A stretch of 64,000 nucleotides of DNA from Liolophura sinensis. Its lineage: Eukaryota > Mollusca > Polyplacophora > Chitonida > Chitonidae. The DNA lies in assembly GCF_032854445.1 (NCBI RefSeq), contig NC_088307.1, positions 23,449,953-23,513,952 on the forward strand, in the 5' to 3' direction. The notes under the pieces are model-generated. The model had not been told where the DNA came from and did no database searches. It saw only the letters and a list, made by a program, of their open reading frames with translations. Made by a program: the position numbers and the translations under genes. This document shows, in pieces, positions 38,501-48,600 of this stretch. Position 1 is the stretch's first letter; the number at the start of each line of letters is the position of its first letter.

Positions 38501-41500
38501 AAGGACCCGGGCATCTACGGGGATTCCGACTCCTTGCAGAGCGTCGATCCGTCCTGGCCCAAGTAATACCATTACCTTGGCCCAAGTAATATCATCCAAG
38601 TAATACAACTGTCCTGTTCCAAGTGATACAATTGTCCTGGGCCAAGTGATAGCGTTATCCTGGCCCAAAAATACCACTGTTCTGGTATCCTTACCCAAAT
38701 AATATCATCATCTTGGCCCAAATAATACCGTTATCGCAACCCAAGAAATACTATTGTCCATAATAATACCATTTCCTGGTCCAAGTAACACCATTATCCT
38801 GGTCCAGAAAATATCATTGTTCTGGTTCAAGTAATACCATCGTTTTGGTCAAATTAATACCATTTCCTGGTCCAAATAACACCATTATCCTGGTCCAGGA
38901 AATGCCATTGCTCTGGTTCAAGTAATACCATCGTTTTGGTCAAATTAATACCATTTCCTGGCCCAAATAACACCATTATCCTGGTCCAGAAAATACCATT
39001 GTCCTGGTTCAAGTAATACCATTGTTTTGGTCAAATTAATACCATTTCCTGGTCCAAGTATCACCATTATCCTGGTCCAGAGAATACCATTGTTCTGGTT
39101 CAAGTAATACAATTATCCCTGCTCAAGTAAAACCATTGTCCTGGCCCAAGTAAAATCAACACCCAGGCGCAGGTAATTATTCTGGCCCAAGTAACATCAT
39201 TGTCCTGGCCCAAGTCATGTCATTATGTTGGTCCAAGAAATAACGTTATCCTGGTCCTAGTAATTCCCTTTATCCTGGTCCAAAAATACCATTGTTCTGG
39301 TCCAGGTAATACAATTATCCTGGTCCAAGTAATATTATCATTCTTTTCCAAGTAATATACATTTTCTAGACCAAGTAATACCATTGTCCAGGCCAAGTAA
39401 TCCCACTATCCTTGTCCAACAAATATCGCTATCCTGGTCCAAATAATACCATTGTTTTGGTCCAAGCAATGTCATTATTTTGGTCCAAGTAATATCATTA
39501 ATCTGGTCCAAATAATACCATTGTTTTGGTCCAAGTAATACCATTATTTTGGTCCAAGTAATATCATTAATCTGGTCCAAATAATACCATTGTTTTGGTC
39601 CAAGTAATACCATTATTCCGGTCCAAGTTCTAGTAATACCATTATCTTGGTCCATGTAATACCATTATCCTGGTCCAAGTAATATCATTATCCTGGTCCA
39701 AGTGATATCATCCTAGCTCAAGTAATACCATCATACTGACTCAAGTAATATTAGTCTTCTGGCCCTAAGCAATGCCATAATCTTGGTCGAAGTAATATCA
39801 ATATCAAGGTCCTGATTCAGGTAATATCATCTTCCTAACCCAAGTAATTCCATCAACCTGGTTCAGGTACATGTAATACCATTACCCTGGATCAAGGGAT
39901 ATCATCAATTTGGCTTAAGTAATATCACCATCCTAACCCACGTAATACCATCATTCTGGTTTAAGTACATGTAATACCATAACCCTGGACCAAGTGATAT
40001 CATCACACTGGCTCAATTCAAGTAATATAACTTTTTCTGGCCTTATCAATGCCATAACCATGGTCGAAGTAATATCAATATCAAGGTGATCGTAATCCCA
40101 CAATATTATTTTCCTGATTCGGGTAATGCGATCATCCAAACCCAAGTAATACCATTATCCTAACCCAAGTAATACCATCATCCTAACCCAAGTAATACCA
40201 TCATCCTAACCCAAGTAATACCATTATCCTAACCCAAGTAATACCATCATCCTAACCCAAGTAATACCATTATCCTAACCCAAGTAATACCATCATCCTA
40301 ACCCAAGTAATACCATCATCCTAACCCAAGTAATACCATCATCCTAACCCAAGTAATACCATTATCCTAACCCAAGTAATACCATCATCCTAACCCAAGT
40401 AATACCATCATCCTAACCCAAGTAATACCATCAACATGGATCAAGTAATGAAATCATCCTGGATTATTTCTCTGCCAAGTATGCTGTTTTGTTTTATAGA
40501 AAGTTAGCAGTTACATATTTAATATGGAATTATCACTAAAAACATCATTTGCAGATCTCCTTTGAACTGGTTGTATGTTGTACCATGGGGCTTCCGGAAA
40601 ATGGTGAATTGGGTGACGTCACAATATGGCCGCCAAGTGAAAATCCTCATCACGGAAAACGGCTACGCTGATGGGACTGGGGAAGTGGTAGATGATTTCA
40701 GAATTGAATTCTACAAAAATTATATCGATGAGCTGTTGAAAGGTAGATTACCTTTTTTGTGTCATTGATTACTTCGTCTTATTTAAATCTGTTCCGGGTG
40801 ATGAATTCTTAGATTCAGATTCTTAGGCTTCAGGCAAATTTCGTAAACCTTGTCACTTTAATTGACAACATATTTTAAGAAGAGAGGTATGTAGGCACAG
40901 ATAAAGTAAAGAAAACACTAGTGTGAACTAAATGTCGAGTGAAAGCACATTAAACACTGTCCCAAAAAAAATAGCCCGACTGATTTATTTTTAACCTAGA
41001 AAAATGCAATAGAAACGTTGGATTCTACGGTGGCCTTTTCTGACCATACTGGGTCCAGTGACGTCACATCAGTTTTTTTTGGCCACATAACACACACCGG
41101 CTGCTAAATTTAATCATTCAAAATGCATATACATATACATGTATGAATGCATTCTCCAAATGGACCTCTGGGTCACTACAGATCTCCGTAGAATTGGATG
41201 TTTTAAAACCACTTTACTGGGTTGGAAAAACTCTAAAAAAAATAAACTAGTTTCCTGGTTACTGTTAAGTGGTCTTTTATCTGATATGTGCTTCGTTTTT
41301 GTGTTTTCTTTGCCTTTAAGTCCAAAGCCGATATGGTGTGATTTTCAGCCTTGTGTTAAAGATAAAGAATGGAGCTCTGAACATTGTTTATTGCAGCTAA
41401 GATTCACTTTGATTTAAGCAATGCTTTTGTATTATTTCTAGTTAGGGTTAGCAACATGCCAAGCTAGTCTATGAACATCACTATCTTGGCATATTGTGAA

Positions 41501-41773
41501 ACGTCGGATTCGCTTTACTTCACTAACTTCACTATGTATGTATAATGGAGAATGCATTTCATGTTTTTAGCATCCAATGTCGACAACTGCACAGTGATTG
41601 GATACAGTACATGGGCCCTTTTGGACAACTTTGAATGGGACAGTGGCTACACGGCAAAATTTGGCATTCATTACGTGAACTTTAGTGACCCCAGTCGCCC
41701 AAGAGTACCGAAAAAGTCGGCGGGATACTTCACCCAGATTGTCAAAAATAATGGTTTCCCGAAGCCGAATTAA
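29325..41773 (+). CDS. Secreted family 1 glycoside hydrolase (lactase-phlorizin hydrolase / beta-glucosidase type), copy 1, complete, 8 exons
   Basis: Retaining beta-glycosidase of family GH1, expected to cleave terminal beta-glucosides or galactosides outside the cell. Exons: 29325-29514, 30419-30549, 33287-33547, 33762-33945, 35941-36183, 38433-38562, 40555-40742, 41571-41773. All introns are GT-AG and the joined frame is 509 codons plus TAA. Residues 1 to about 25 are a hydrophobic signal peptide. Known GH1 active-site positions are all visible: Gln55 (SAAYQYEG), His157 (MYHWDLPQ), Asn202-Glu203 (TFNEP, acid/base), Glu414 (LITENGY, nucleophile) and Glu464-Trp465 (DNFEWDSGY). There is one GH1 domain and no membrane anchor, so this is not the multi-domain vertebrate lactase form. 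A same-strand paralogue with identical exon phases starts 1.7 kb downstream. Introns 4, 5 and 6 carry large minisatellites. Family is certain; substrate is not. A klotho-like or myrosinase-like role cannot be excluded from sequence alone. Confidence 0.93.
30000..30064 (+). mobile_element. SINE-A tail fragment in GH1 copy 1 intron 1
   Basis: CCGTCTTATAAGTGAAATAT then CTTGAGTTCGGC and an ATAAATAAAT tail. Confidence 0.6.
30070..30240 (+). repeat. R1 3' end, GH1 copy 1 intron 1
   Basis: GGGAATTGGTCTATAGCGAT, TTGACCTGGAACGTCCTTAT, TTGGTTGACGGCTGGTGTAC. Confidence 0.55.
30419..30549 (+). CDS. GH1 copy 1, exon 2
   Basis: Acceptor TTGGCAG, donor GGG|GTGAGG. Encodes [17 protein letters not shown]... 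ending LMKNLG (residues 64-107), with the GH1 pattern [11 protein letters not shown]. 131 nt, the same length as in copy 2. Confidence 0.92.
30818..30868. repeat. (TTA)n microsatellite in GH1 copy 1 intron 2
   Basis: TTATTATTATTAC pattern immediately before the TTTATTTATT end of a minus-strand SINE-A copy. Confidence 0.9.
30877..31037 (-). mobile_element. SINE-A, truncated, GH1 copy 1 intron 2
   Basis: TTTATTTATTTGATTGCTGT through GGTGGGAGGAAACCGGACAG to CCCACGTACGGCCGGAGA; the head is missing. Confidence 0.75.
31332..31592. mobile_element. Palindromic MITE (family M), GH1 copy 1 intron 2
   Basis: The 5' end (CACTCAAAAAATAAATCC, GTTAATTTTAACAGAAAG, TGATGCTAGGATGTATTCTG) is mirrored at the 3' end (CATTCTAGCATCATTCAGAC, CTTTCTGTTAAAATTAACAG). 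No coding capacity. Confidence 0.75.
31655..31848. repeat. ~26-bp tandem repeat, GH1 copy 1 intron 2
   Basis: About seven units of TGAGGAATATGACCCCAAAA + CGTCAT with small substitutions. Confidence 0.85.
32222..32405 (+). repeat. R2 end, duplicated, GH1 copy 1 intron 2
   Basis: Two tandem copies of GACAGTGTGATAGCTGGCAA followed by CACACGTAA.CGGT. Confidence 0.6.
33287..33547 (+). CDS. GH1 copy 1, exon 3
   Basis: Acceptor TTGAAAG, donor AATAAG|GTAAAT, phase 0 at both ends. Encodes [16 protein letters not shown]... and the substrate-binding His in MYHWDLPQ (residues 108-194). Confidence 0.93.
33762..33945 (+). CDS. GH1 copy 1, exon 4 (acid/base catalyst)
   Basis: Acceptor ATTTTATAG, donor CAGAATG|GTAAGT, phase 1. 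Carries TFNEP with acid/base Glu203. The last ~55 bp ([18 protein letters not shown]) plus the donor are the seed of the minisatellite that follows immediately. Because of this, many downstream GTAAGT sites compete for the exon end. I chose the first because it joins in phase to exon 5 and matches the exon length in copy 2. Confidence 0.92.
33890..35330 (+). repeat. Exon-4 donor minisatellite (58/64-bp units) in GH1 copy 1 intron 4
   Basis: Unit = end of exon 4 (CACGCTAGGGCGTTCCATCT...ACCCAGAATG) plus donor GTAAGT. Intact GTAAGT or GTAAGC donors recur at 33946 (the real one), 34004, 34126, 34254, 34318, 34376, 34434, 34561 and 34625. Mutated ones occur near 34062 (GGAAAGT), 34189 and 34497 (ATAAGT). 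The 58- and 64-bp forms differ by a CTGACA indel. Units further from the exon are increasingly degraded; a SINE (34696-34955) interrupts the array and worn units continue to about 35330. Confidence 0.9.
34696..34955 (+). mobile_element. SINE-B inserted inside the exon-4 donor array
   Basis: Head CCCCGATAGCTCAGTTGGTA through GGAAATCCGTCCTG; the 3' end is missing. Array units lie on both sides. Confidence 0.75.
35476..35632 (+). mobile_element. SINE-A, truncated, GH1 copy 1 intron 4
   Basis: GGGAAGGTCTGTCAGCAATC to AAATCACCAATCAAATAAAT; well preserved. Confidence 0.75.
35941..36183 (+). CDS. GH1 copy 1, exon 5
   Basis: Acceptor TTCTCAAG, donor ATCAAAG|GTAAAA. Encodes [16 protein letters not shown]... 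with GH1-typical [20 protein letters not shown] and [14 protein letters not shown] (residues 256-337). 243 nt in both copies. Confidence 0.93.
36830..38092. repeat. ~26-bp minisatellite with higher-order periods, GH1 copy 1 intron 5
   Basis: About 50 units of CACACCTGATATGTTGTTAC + CTGTTT (25-26 bp). A block beginning CTGGTGTTACCCTTTTCACA at 36901 recurs at 37209, a 308-bp higher-order unit. A second block containing CTGTGTCACACC recurs with an offset of about 224 bp near 37601 and 37825. The array is not adjacent to an exon: exon 5 ends 650 bp upstream. Confidence 0.92.
38433..38562 (+). CDS. GH1 copy 1, exon 6
   Basis: Acceptor GTTAAAG, donor CCCAA|GTAATA, phase 2. Encodes [16 protein letters not shown]... 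to SWPK (residues 337-380). The donor sits inside CCAAGTAATACCA, the unit of the long minisatellite that follows. Read-through past the donor gives an immediate TAA. Confidence 0.9.
38545..40440 (+). repeat. Exon-6 donor minisatellite (~23-bp units) in GH1 copy 1 intron 6
   Basis: About 80 units of the form TCCTGG(T/C)CCAAGTAATACCATTA. The first unit is the exon 6 end itself (TCCTGGCCCAA|GTAATACC). The centre is diverse. The last ~290 bp (about 40145-40435) is a nearly uniform 23-bp unit TAATACCATCATCCTAACCC + AAG, indicating recent expansion at the distal end. Confidence 0.92.
40555..40742 (+). CDS. GH1 copy 1, exon 7 (catalytic nucleophile)
   Basis: Acceptor TTTGCAG, donor TTGAAAG|GTAGAT, phase 1. 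Encodes [16 protein letters not shown]... [13 protein letters not shown] with nucleophile Glu414, ending DELLK. No counterpart was found for copy 2. Confidence 0.92.
41571..41773 (+). CDS. GH1 copy 1, exon 8 (terminal)
   Basis: Acceptor TGTTTTTAG. Encodes [20 protein letters not shown] then [16 protein letters not shown] and [12 protein letters not shown], ending PKPN and TAA: the usual GH1 C terminus with the substrate-contacting NFEW. ATTAAA overlaps the stop and an AATAAA lies at 42438; either could serve poly(A) addition. Confidence 0.92.
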
Positions 41774-42234
41774 AGTCTCGATTAACAGAAAACAAAAGTT
41801 CTAAAATAGTCTGTGTTTCTGTGCTTTGATTGTTTTAAGGTAAGATTGTTAACTATTGGAAAAAGACTAACTTTCCTAAAAAGCACTCCGCGAGGGTACA
41901 CCTCAGCCTCAGCTGTTTAAGCAGATATCCCCAACTACAGTCAAAGGGGCAACACTCTGCATATTTGTCCTGTCTGTCAATGGTGAAGAATCGTATAAAA
42001 AATTCCTGGGTCCGTATTCCGATCAACATCACCATCAAAGTTTAATGGGTTGCATGATCTTTTATTCAATAACGTAAACTACCCAGCTCAAGCCGCTTCT
42101 ATCCCAAGTTAGGCTGGTAAAATTCAAAAGCCATCCACCCAGTTCAAAATATCTGATTCAGCTTTTGATTGGTCAAATTCGGCAATGAAGATGTTGTCCT
42201 TCCATGCATATCCATAAGAAATTAGTTATAACAT

Positions 42235-42390
42235 TTTCGCTTCTTATCCTGTAGCACCCAGCATGAGCCCATAGGATAAGCACTTGTCTGACCATCGTCA
42301 GTATCCATTGGATGGGTGAGGTGTCAGGTCTGGTGTCTTTAGCATGACGTTCTAGTGAAGAGGCATAGGGACCCTGCACAAGGAGACTTT
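42235..42390 (+). mobile_element. SINE-C fragment between the GH1 genes
   Basis: Shares CAGGTCTGGTGTCTTTAGCA with the copy at 55228. Confidence 0.45.
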
Positions 42391-42811
42391 GTCGAGATAT
42401 GAACGAAATTATGTTTACCTAAACCCCAAGCAAGCGAATAAACAAGACAGCAGCGTGCATAATGATCCATTGTCCGAAAAAGTTTTCTGAAATTCAAAAT
42501 GGTCAGTTAGTAATTTTAATATTTTTTAACCGCATAATGGCTATGCCGGTTCGAACCCTATCAGTTGGGGCTTTCCGCCAACCGGATTGGAGCCTACTTT
42601 TTGGCTGGTCACTTGACCGAATAGACACTCCGGATGTGACGTAGACGGTGTATTATTTCCGTATTAGTGCCCACGTACCTGGTGATAGGTACAATCTTAT
42701 TTTTCAGTGATGCTTGCGCAAACGTCACAAGCTCCTAGGATTTATGTCTATGCACTTATCTGGTTTTGGTGAACGACAAGAATCCAAGTCATTTTAATAG
42801 CAAGCGAGAGG

Positions 42812-43062
42812 GGGGACTGGTCTAGTGGTTAGAGTCACTTGCCTTTCAACCCCTAGGTCACAAAAGGCGTCGATTCAAACCCGTCTTTGAACAGGGTATT
42901 TTTGGGAAGACCCCTTGTCTTTCACCCATATGGCGTGTATGTCTTTTCGTAAGTAACTTACCAAAAGTAAATGGTTTACGCTCACCCAAAAACTGACTGA
43001 CTTCATACAACGTAAAAATTCTCAAGTATGGTATTAAGGAAAAATGAAATAAATAAATCACT
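42812..43062 (+). mobile_element. Single-copy tRNA-headed SINE between the GH1 genes
   Basis: GGACTGGTCTAGTGGTTAGA (A-box region) and GTCGATTCAAACCC (B box) start the element. It ends CTCAAGTATGGTATTAAGGA and AAATAAATAAATC. Different body from SINE-A, B and C. Confidence 0.55.
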
Positions 43063-43395
43063 TTAAGAACAAGAGGGACGACAAGCACGTAGAAAGCATC
43101 ATCCTCAGAGTAATTTTGTTAGCCTATATCTAAAAACTCACAAAACGTCATATTTTAACTTCGCTTAAGTTGCTTCTAAACCGCGGCCTTTTTTAAGGAA
43201 GAAAATCTGGGCAGAACAATGCAGTAGAATCGTGAGCAAAGTTTCTCAGCATGAGGTTATGTTGAGGTGCAAGTGTTCAACACTGGTAATGCAGACAATG
43301 GATCGTTATCTAGAAAATATCAGTAAATAAACACTAGTTATAGATACCTATCTCGTTATCACACTTGGTATAGGTGTAGGTCATGTATACATGGC

Positions 43396-43403
43396 CTATT
43401 TAA
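43396..43403 (+). promoter_or_regulatory. Possible TATA-like element of GH1 copy 2
   Basis: CTATTTAA lies about 40 bp upstream of the copy 2 ATG, which would leave a very short leader. No conserved block shared with the copy 1 upstream region was evident by eye. Confidence 0.2.
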
Positions 43404-43440
43404 TCAGTATCCTACAGAAGCGTATACAGCAACGGTAGCA

Positions 43441-43630
43441 ATGAAGTTTACCAGGAGCTGTATTTTGGCGCCCCTGTGCTGTGCCGCGCTCTTGGCGCCA
43501 ATCCTCACAGCAGCGTCTACGGCTAGAGAGGATGAGGACGGCGACTTTTACTACGGTCAGTTCCCAGAGGATTTCATCTGGAGCACGTCCTCAGCCTCTT
43601 ACCAGATAGAGGGCGGATGGAACGCTGATG
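43441..43630 (+). CDS. GH1 copy 2, exon 1
   Basis: ATG, signal peptide, then [20 protein letters not shown]. Donor GATG|GTACGT is identical to copy 1. Confidence 0.9.
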
Positions 43631-45557
43631 GTACGTTCATGCCGACCGTCATGTAAATTTACTCGTACACTCAAAAAACTTAAACTGTTAATTTTAACAC
43701 AAAGTATGTTGTGTGATTAATGGTAGGATGTATTCTGTCATTATAACATAATACTGTGTCACATTCAACATAATATCTTCTCAGTCTAATAGAATCTTTA
43801 TGTTGAATTAATAAAATATGCGTGTGATATCTAACAGAATAATCTGTTGCAATAGCAGAATACATTCTGGCATCACTCAGACAACAGACAGTTAAAATTA
43901 ACAGATTACTTTGTTGAGTGTACTTTAATACTCATGAATCTTTAGTGGGTAATTACCGTTCAGTTTAAATACATGCAACACGTTTCGTCCAGTCACTTAT
44001 TAGATAGAAGACATGTAAACCAATCGAAATATCGGTTTTAAGCCGTATATTGCCACGGACATACGATTGCATTCGCGACAGGTCGTCCTTTAATTCCGAG
44101 AATGGGAATTACCTAAATGCGATTGTTTAACGCATGTTCCAACGTTCCACACACCAGGGAAGGAGTAATTGCTGATTAGGTGGATTGACAGGGTAGAAGA
44201 TGATACGGGTAACGCAGGTGCGTTGGAGACACCTGACGCCCGCGTCAAACGCAATTGTATGTCCGCGGAAACACAGTATGAAGTGTGCACCGCAGATATA
44301 CGACATGGAACAACATGTGACTCAAGATGTGCTGAGAGATTTCATTTGATCTAGGCTTCCAAAAAGACACTCGTATATCAATCGTTAACCATAATGGACG
44401 TTGCGGGTCAATGACCCGACCATTTTCCAAAATAACGTTCAACACAAACCAGCAAGGAAAGGACACATAGACAGAAATTTAGGATAGCCCAACACTCAGG
44501 TTTCGAGATACCACGTTCACTAGGACAACAGAGTGACGTCCCTTTATATCGTGAAGCCATCGCCTTACGACTTTGGCGGCACGAACTCGCCCTGTCAAAA
44601 GTAAGAAAACACAGTATATCTTCACACACCTAATACATAAATAGTCTCAAAAAATAATCTGTTAAGTTTAACAGAAAGTCTTATCTGAGTTAAGCTAGAG
44701 TATATTGCAGCAAATTGTTCTATTAACACACATATTCTATTAATTAAACACAACAATAGACTAACTAGATACTTTCTTAAATTTAACTAATTAATTTTTT
44801 GAGTGTACGATCTACCTAAGGATTACGGACCCAGGAAATATTCGTTTTTTACTAACTGTTTGCAGGGAAAGGCTTAAGCATCTGGGACTTGTTCACGCAC
44901 GAGACAGGGAACATCGCCTTTAATGAGACAGGGGATGTGGCCTGTGATAGCTACCATAAGTACAAAGAGGACATAGCGCTGATGAAGAAACTAGGGGTGA
45001 GGCAAGGTTCATCTCTGATAACTGTTTGTTTATTTCATTAGTGTTTCACGGCGTACTCAAGAATATTTCATTTCGACGAAGGTAACCAGCATTATGGTGG
45101 GAGGAAACCGGGGGAAAACAACGACCACCCGCAGATTGTTGCCAGGCATCACCAGAGAGGAGACCGCATGGGCTAGGCTTGAACTCAAAGCGACCGCAAT
45201 TACACATGTATATGAGAAATCTCTGAGTAATTGTGCTACGCTAACACGCTGACCACTCCTCCAAGGAGCCTCCCTGGCTCTAACAGAAGTGAGCAGTAAC
45301 TTCCAAAGCGGTCTGTTCCATCACAAAAAGATTTTTACCTAAAGAAAAACTAAACTTTTAGTATGCGTATTATGACAGGTCTGTCAACGAAGTATTGTTT
45401 TCCATTCAATCATTTAAACAACAATGCGCTAAATATATTTATATTTTAGAATTATATACAGTTTGAGTTGAATTAATGTTAACTGTTTTTCTTCTTTAGG
45501 TTTTTGTTGTATATGGGGATGGGTGTTAAATTTACTAAATTAGTTAAATTTAAATTT

Positions 45558-45644
<87 letters not shown>

Positions 45645-48600
45645 TTTATAGTTTTAGGCCCTATCTATCTTTACTAATCACGTTACAATGCGTGACAAAT
45701 CGTTTTCTTAACTTCCATCGCTTTCATTCTTCAAGGTATCTCACTATCGGTTTTCTATATCCTGGCCACGTGTCATCCCGGACCCCGTTCTGGGCGGTGT
45801 AAACCCCGCAGGAATAGCCTACTACACCAATCTCATCGATGGTTTACTGGCCGTCGGCATTCAGCCAATCGTCACCTTGTATCACTGGGATTTACCTCAG
45901 TCCCTGCAGAGCACAGATCAAGGTTGGATCGATGGGGTCATGGCTAGTTACTATGTGCAGTACGCGGATCTATGCTTCCGGACTTGGGGGAATAAGGTAA
46001 ATTCAACCATTAAATCAGAACGTTCGTGGAACCTGACACACATTTACATTTTTTAGTATGTGGGATAAAGCAGTTTATCAATCCAAGTAGATTATAGGTC
46101 ATTGGTCGATCTTAATTTTATGTGGGGTCCTCCGAGGCAGAGATTGTTAGCGTACCAACGCGGCGCAGTGACATAAGAGCCTCTCACCAGTGAGGTCTGC
46201 ATGAGTTCAAGTCCATCTCATGCTGGCTTCCTCCCCGGTCGTATGTGGAAAGATCTGTCAACAACCTGCGGATGGTCATGGGTTTCCCCCTGGCTCTGCC
46301 TGGATTCCTCGTAATGCTGACTTCCGTCATACAAGTTAAATATTCTTGAGTACAGCGTAAAACACCAAATAAGTAAATAAATAAATAAATAAATAACTTT
46401 ACAACAACAACAACAACAAAAGTTTTCGTAAACCACTTCAGTTATATCAAGAAATAAGACCCTTAGAGTTCTGCTCGTATTCAAGTTGCTACCAGTTATT
46501 CCTCTCTAGGAATATTTATTTGATTTGTGTTTTACGCCGTACTCAAGAATATTTTCACTTATACGACGGCGGACATCATTACGAGTATCAAAGTTTGACA
46601 CAAACAAAACAAATAGTAGCATGGGGAGTACATCTCCAAAAAGTTTCTGTCATCAGATACTTTCAGAACAACACTTTTTCATATTTAGCTGTTGATGTGT
46701 AGCTGTTTTTGATGCCAATGTGGAATTCGTTTATTTAGTGTGGTCCTTGTACTTTATCTCTGTATAATTGTGATATACAGAACACTTGTAGAGAAAATAC
46801 CCCATATAATGTATGGGATCGGGAGACTATGCCATCTACTTATCGATGTGGGGGTCGAATCCACAAAACAATTTCTGACTGTTTTCTCTGACTGTGACAA
46901 GTGAACATGTGACATACGAAGCTTATTGTCTGCTGTTAAAAATTAAATTTTGTTATCTTAAGACAAATGTGTCCAAATTGCTGCTTCCAGTTCCAAATAT
47001 TAAGCATCCTAAAGAGTTTTAAAATTTCGACATAAGCCAACAACGGTTTTGTAGAATCGACCCGTTGTTCTTTTCGTTACAGGTCAAATTCTGGATAACA
47101 TTTAACGAGCCAGTTTCTTTCATCCAAGGCGGGTTGGGTTCGAGGTCCAAAGCCCCAGGCTGGAACCAACCAGCTTCTCTCCCTTACTTGGCCAGCAAGG
47201 TGGTTCTCTTGGCCCATGCTAGAGCCTGGCATCTCTACAACGATACCTACAGAACCACTCAGCATGGTCAGCAAACGTCTGTTCATAGTTAAGGGCTTGC
47301 ATGTTCCCGCGCGCATTGGCGACTCGAGTCCAAGCTGCATTGTTTGAACTCTGCTCATACAATGTAGAGTATGATCACAATTACACAAATAGGAGAAGTG
47401 TAACAAACTCTCTACGCTCAAAAAAATTAATCTGTTAATTTTAACAGAAAGTCTGTTCCTGAGTGATGCTAGAATAGATCCTATGATTATAACATTATGA
47501 TAACACTGTCAAATTCAACATAATATCACTAAGCTAGCATCGCGTCATCGCTTCGTGCCATCGTATTGATTTTATTAATGTTGTGGATTTTGTGTGACAG
47601 TTTGTCCACTTAACCTATTTAGGTCGCGTCGGCATGTGTTTTGGTACTTGGTGGATGGAACCTTTGAACTCAAGTAATCCCGATGACGTCATCGCCGCTG
47701 AGCGAGCCCAGCAGTTCGACGTCGGTTGGTTCGCTCATCCCATATATGGCGCTGGGGATTATCCAGTGGCCATGAAGGAAGCCGTGGCCAGAAAGAGCCG
47801 AGAACAAGGACTGAATAATTCTCGCTTACCAGAGTTAACTGAGGAGGAAATTGCCTACATTAAAGGTAAGAAAATATACCGCCCGACGATGGCACGATAG
47901 TACGAAACAATGGACACCATGTCCCATCATTTTGTGTCATCGTGGCATCGATTCTCCATCACCCCATCGCTTCATACCATCGTCGGTCGATGGAAAGGTG
48001 AAACGATGCTCCGATGATGACCTTACCTGGTGTTCATAGAACAAATATCAATATAATAAAAGACTTACAGTATAGAGTGTATAATTATGGCGATGATGAC
48101 ATGGTGATAGTTGCCACACGGTCAAAAGTAACGGGTGAAATAAGCCCTTTTGTCAATTTACCTCAGTTACGGTTTCAGTCTAACTGAAACGGCTGAAATA
48201 TAACTAATGTGGCATAATAACCCATGCAGTCTTGCAGAGTAACTGTTCATGCCAATGCATAAGCACTAGCAAACTGGCTTTTGCAGAATTAGATAAAAAT
48301 GCAGTGGTGTTAATGGCGACTTATTAGATGTCACTGGTCTACACAAAATTAAATCTCTCCATTTATTTGCATTCAAACGCCTGTACATTAAAGGACTTAT
48401 TTTACGTAACCCTAAATTTACATTCTGATAAAAGGCTAGATGTGAAAATAAACTAAAGTACAGTAGTTTTAATACAAACATGTTATATTTACAGCCAATA
48501 AATGAATTTTCATAAAATGATATCTAAAACTAGCTTAGAAACACACAAACACAAATAATTACAATAAAAAAGCCCTTGACAAGGGTAAAGTTTCTTCTTC

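Larger units (their letters stand above)
41774..43440. other. Intergenic spacer between the two GH1 genes
   Basis: Holds the copy 1 3' UTR, candidate poly(A) signal AATAAA at 42438, two SINE pieces and the copy 2 promoter. No other gene seen. Confidence 0.6.
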
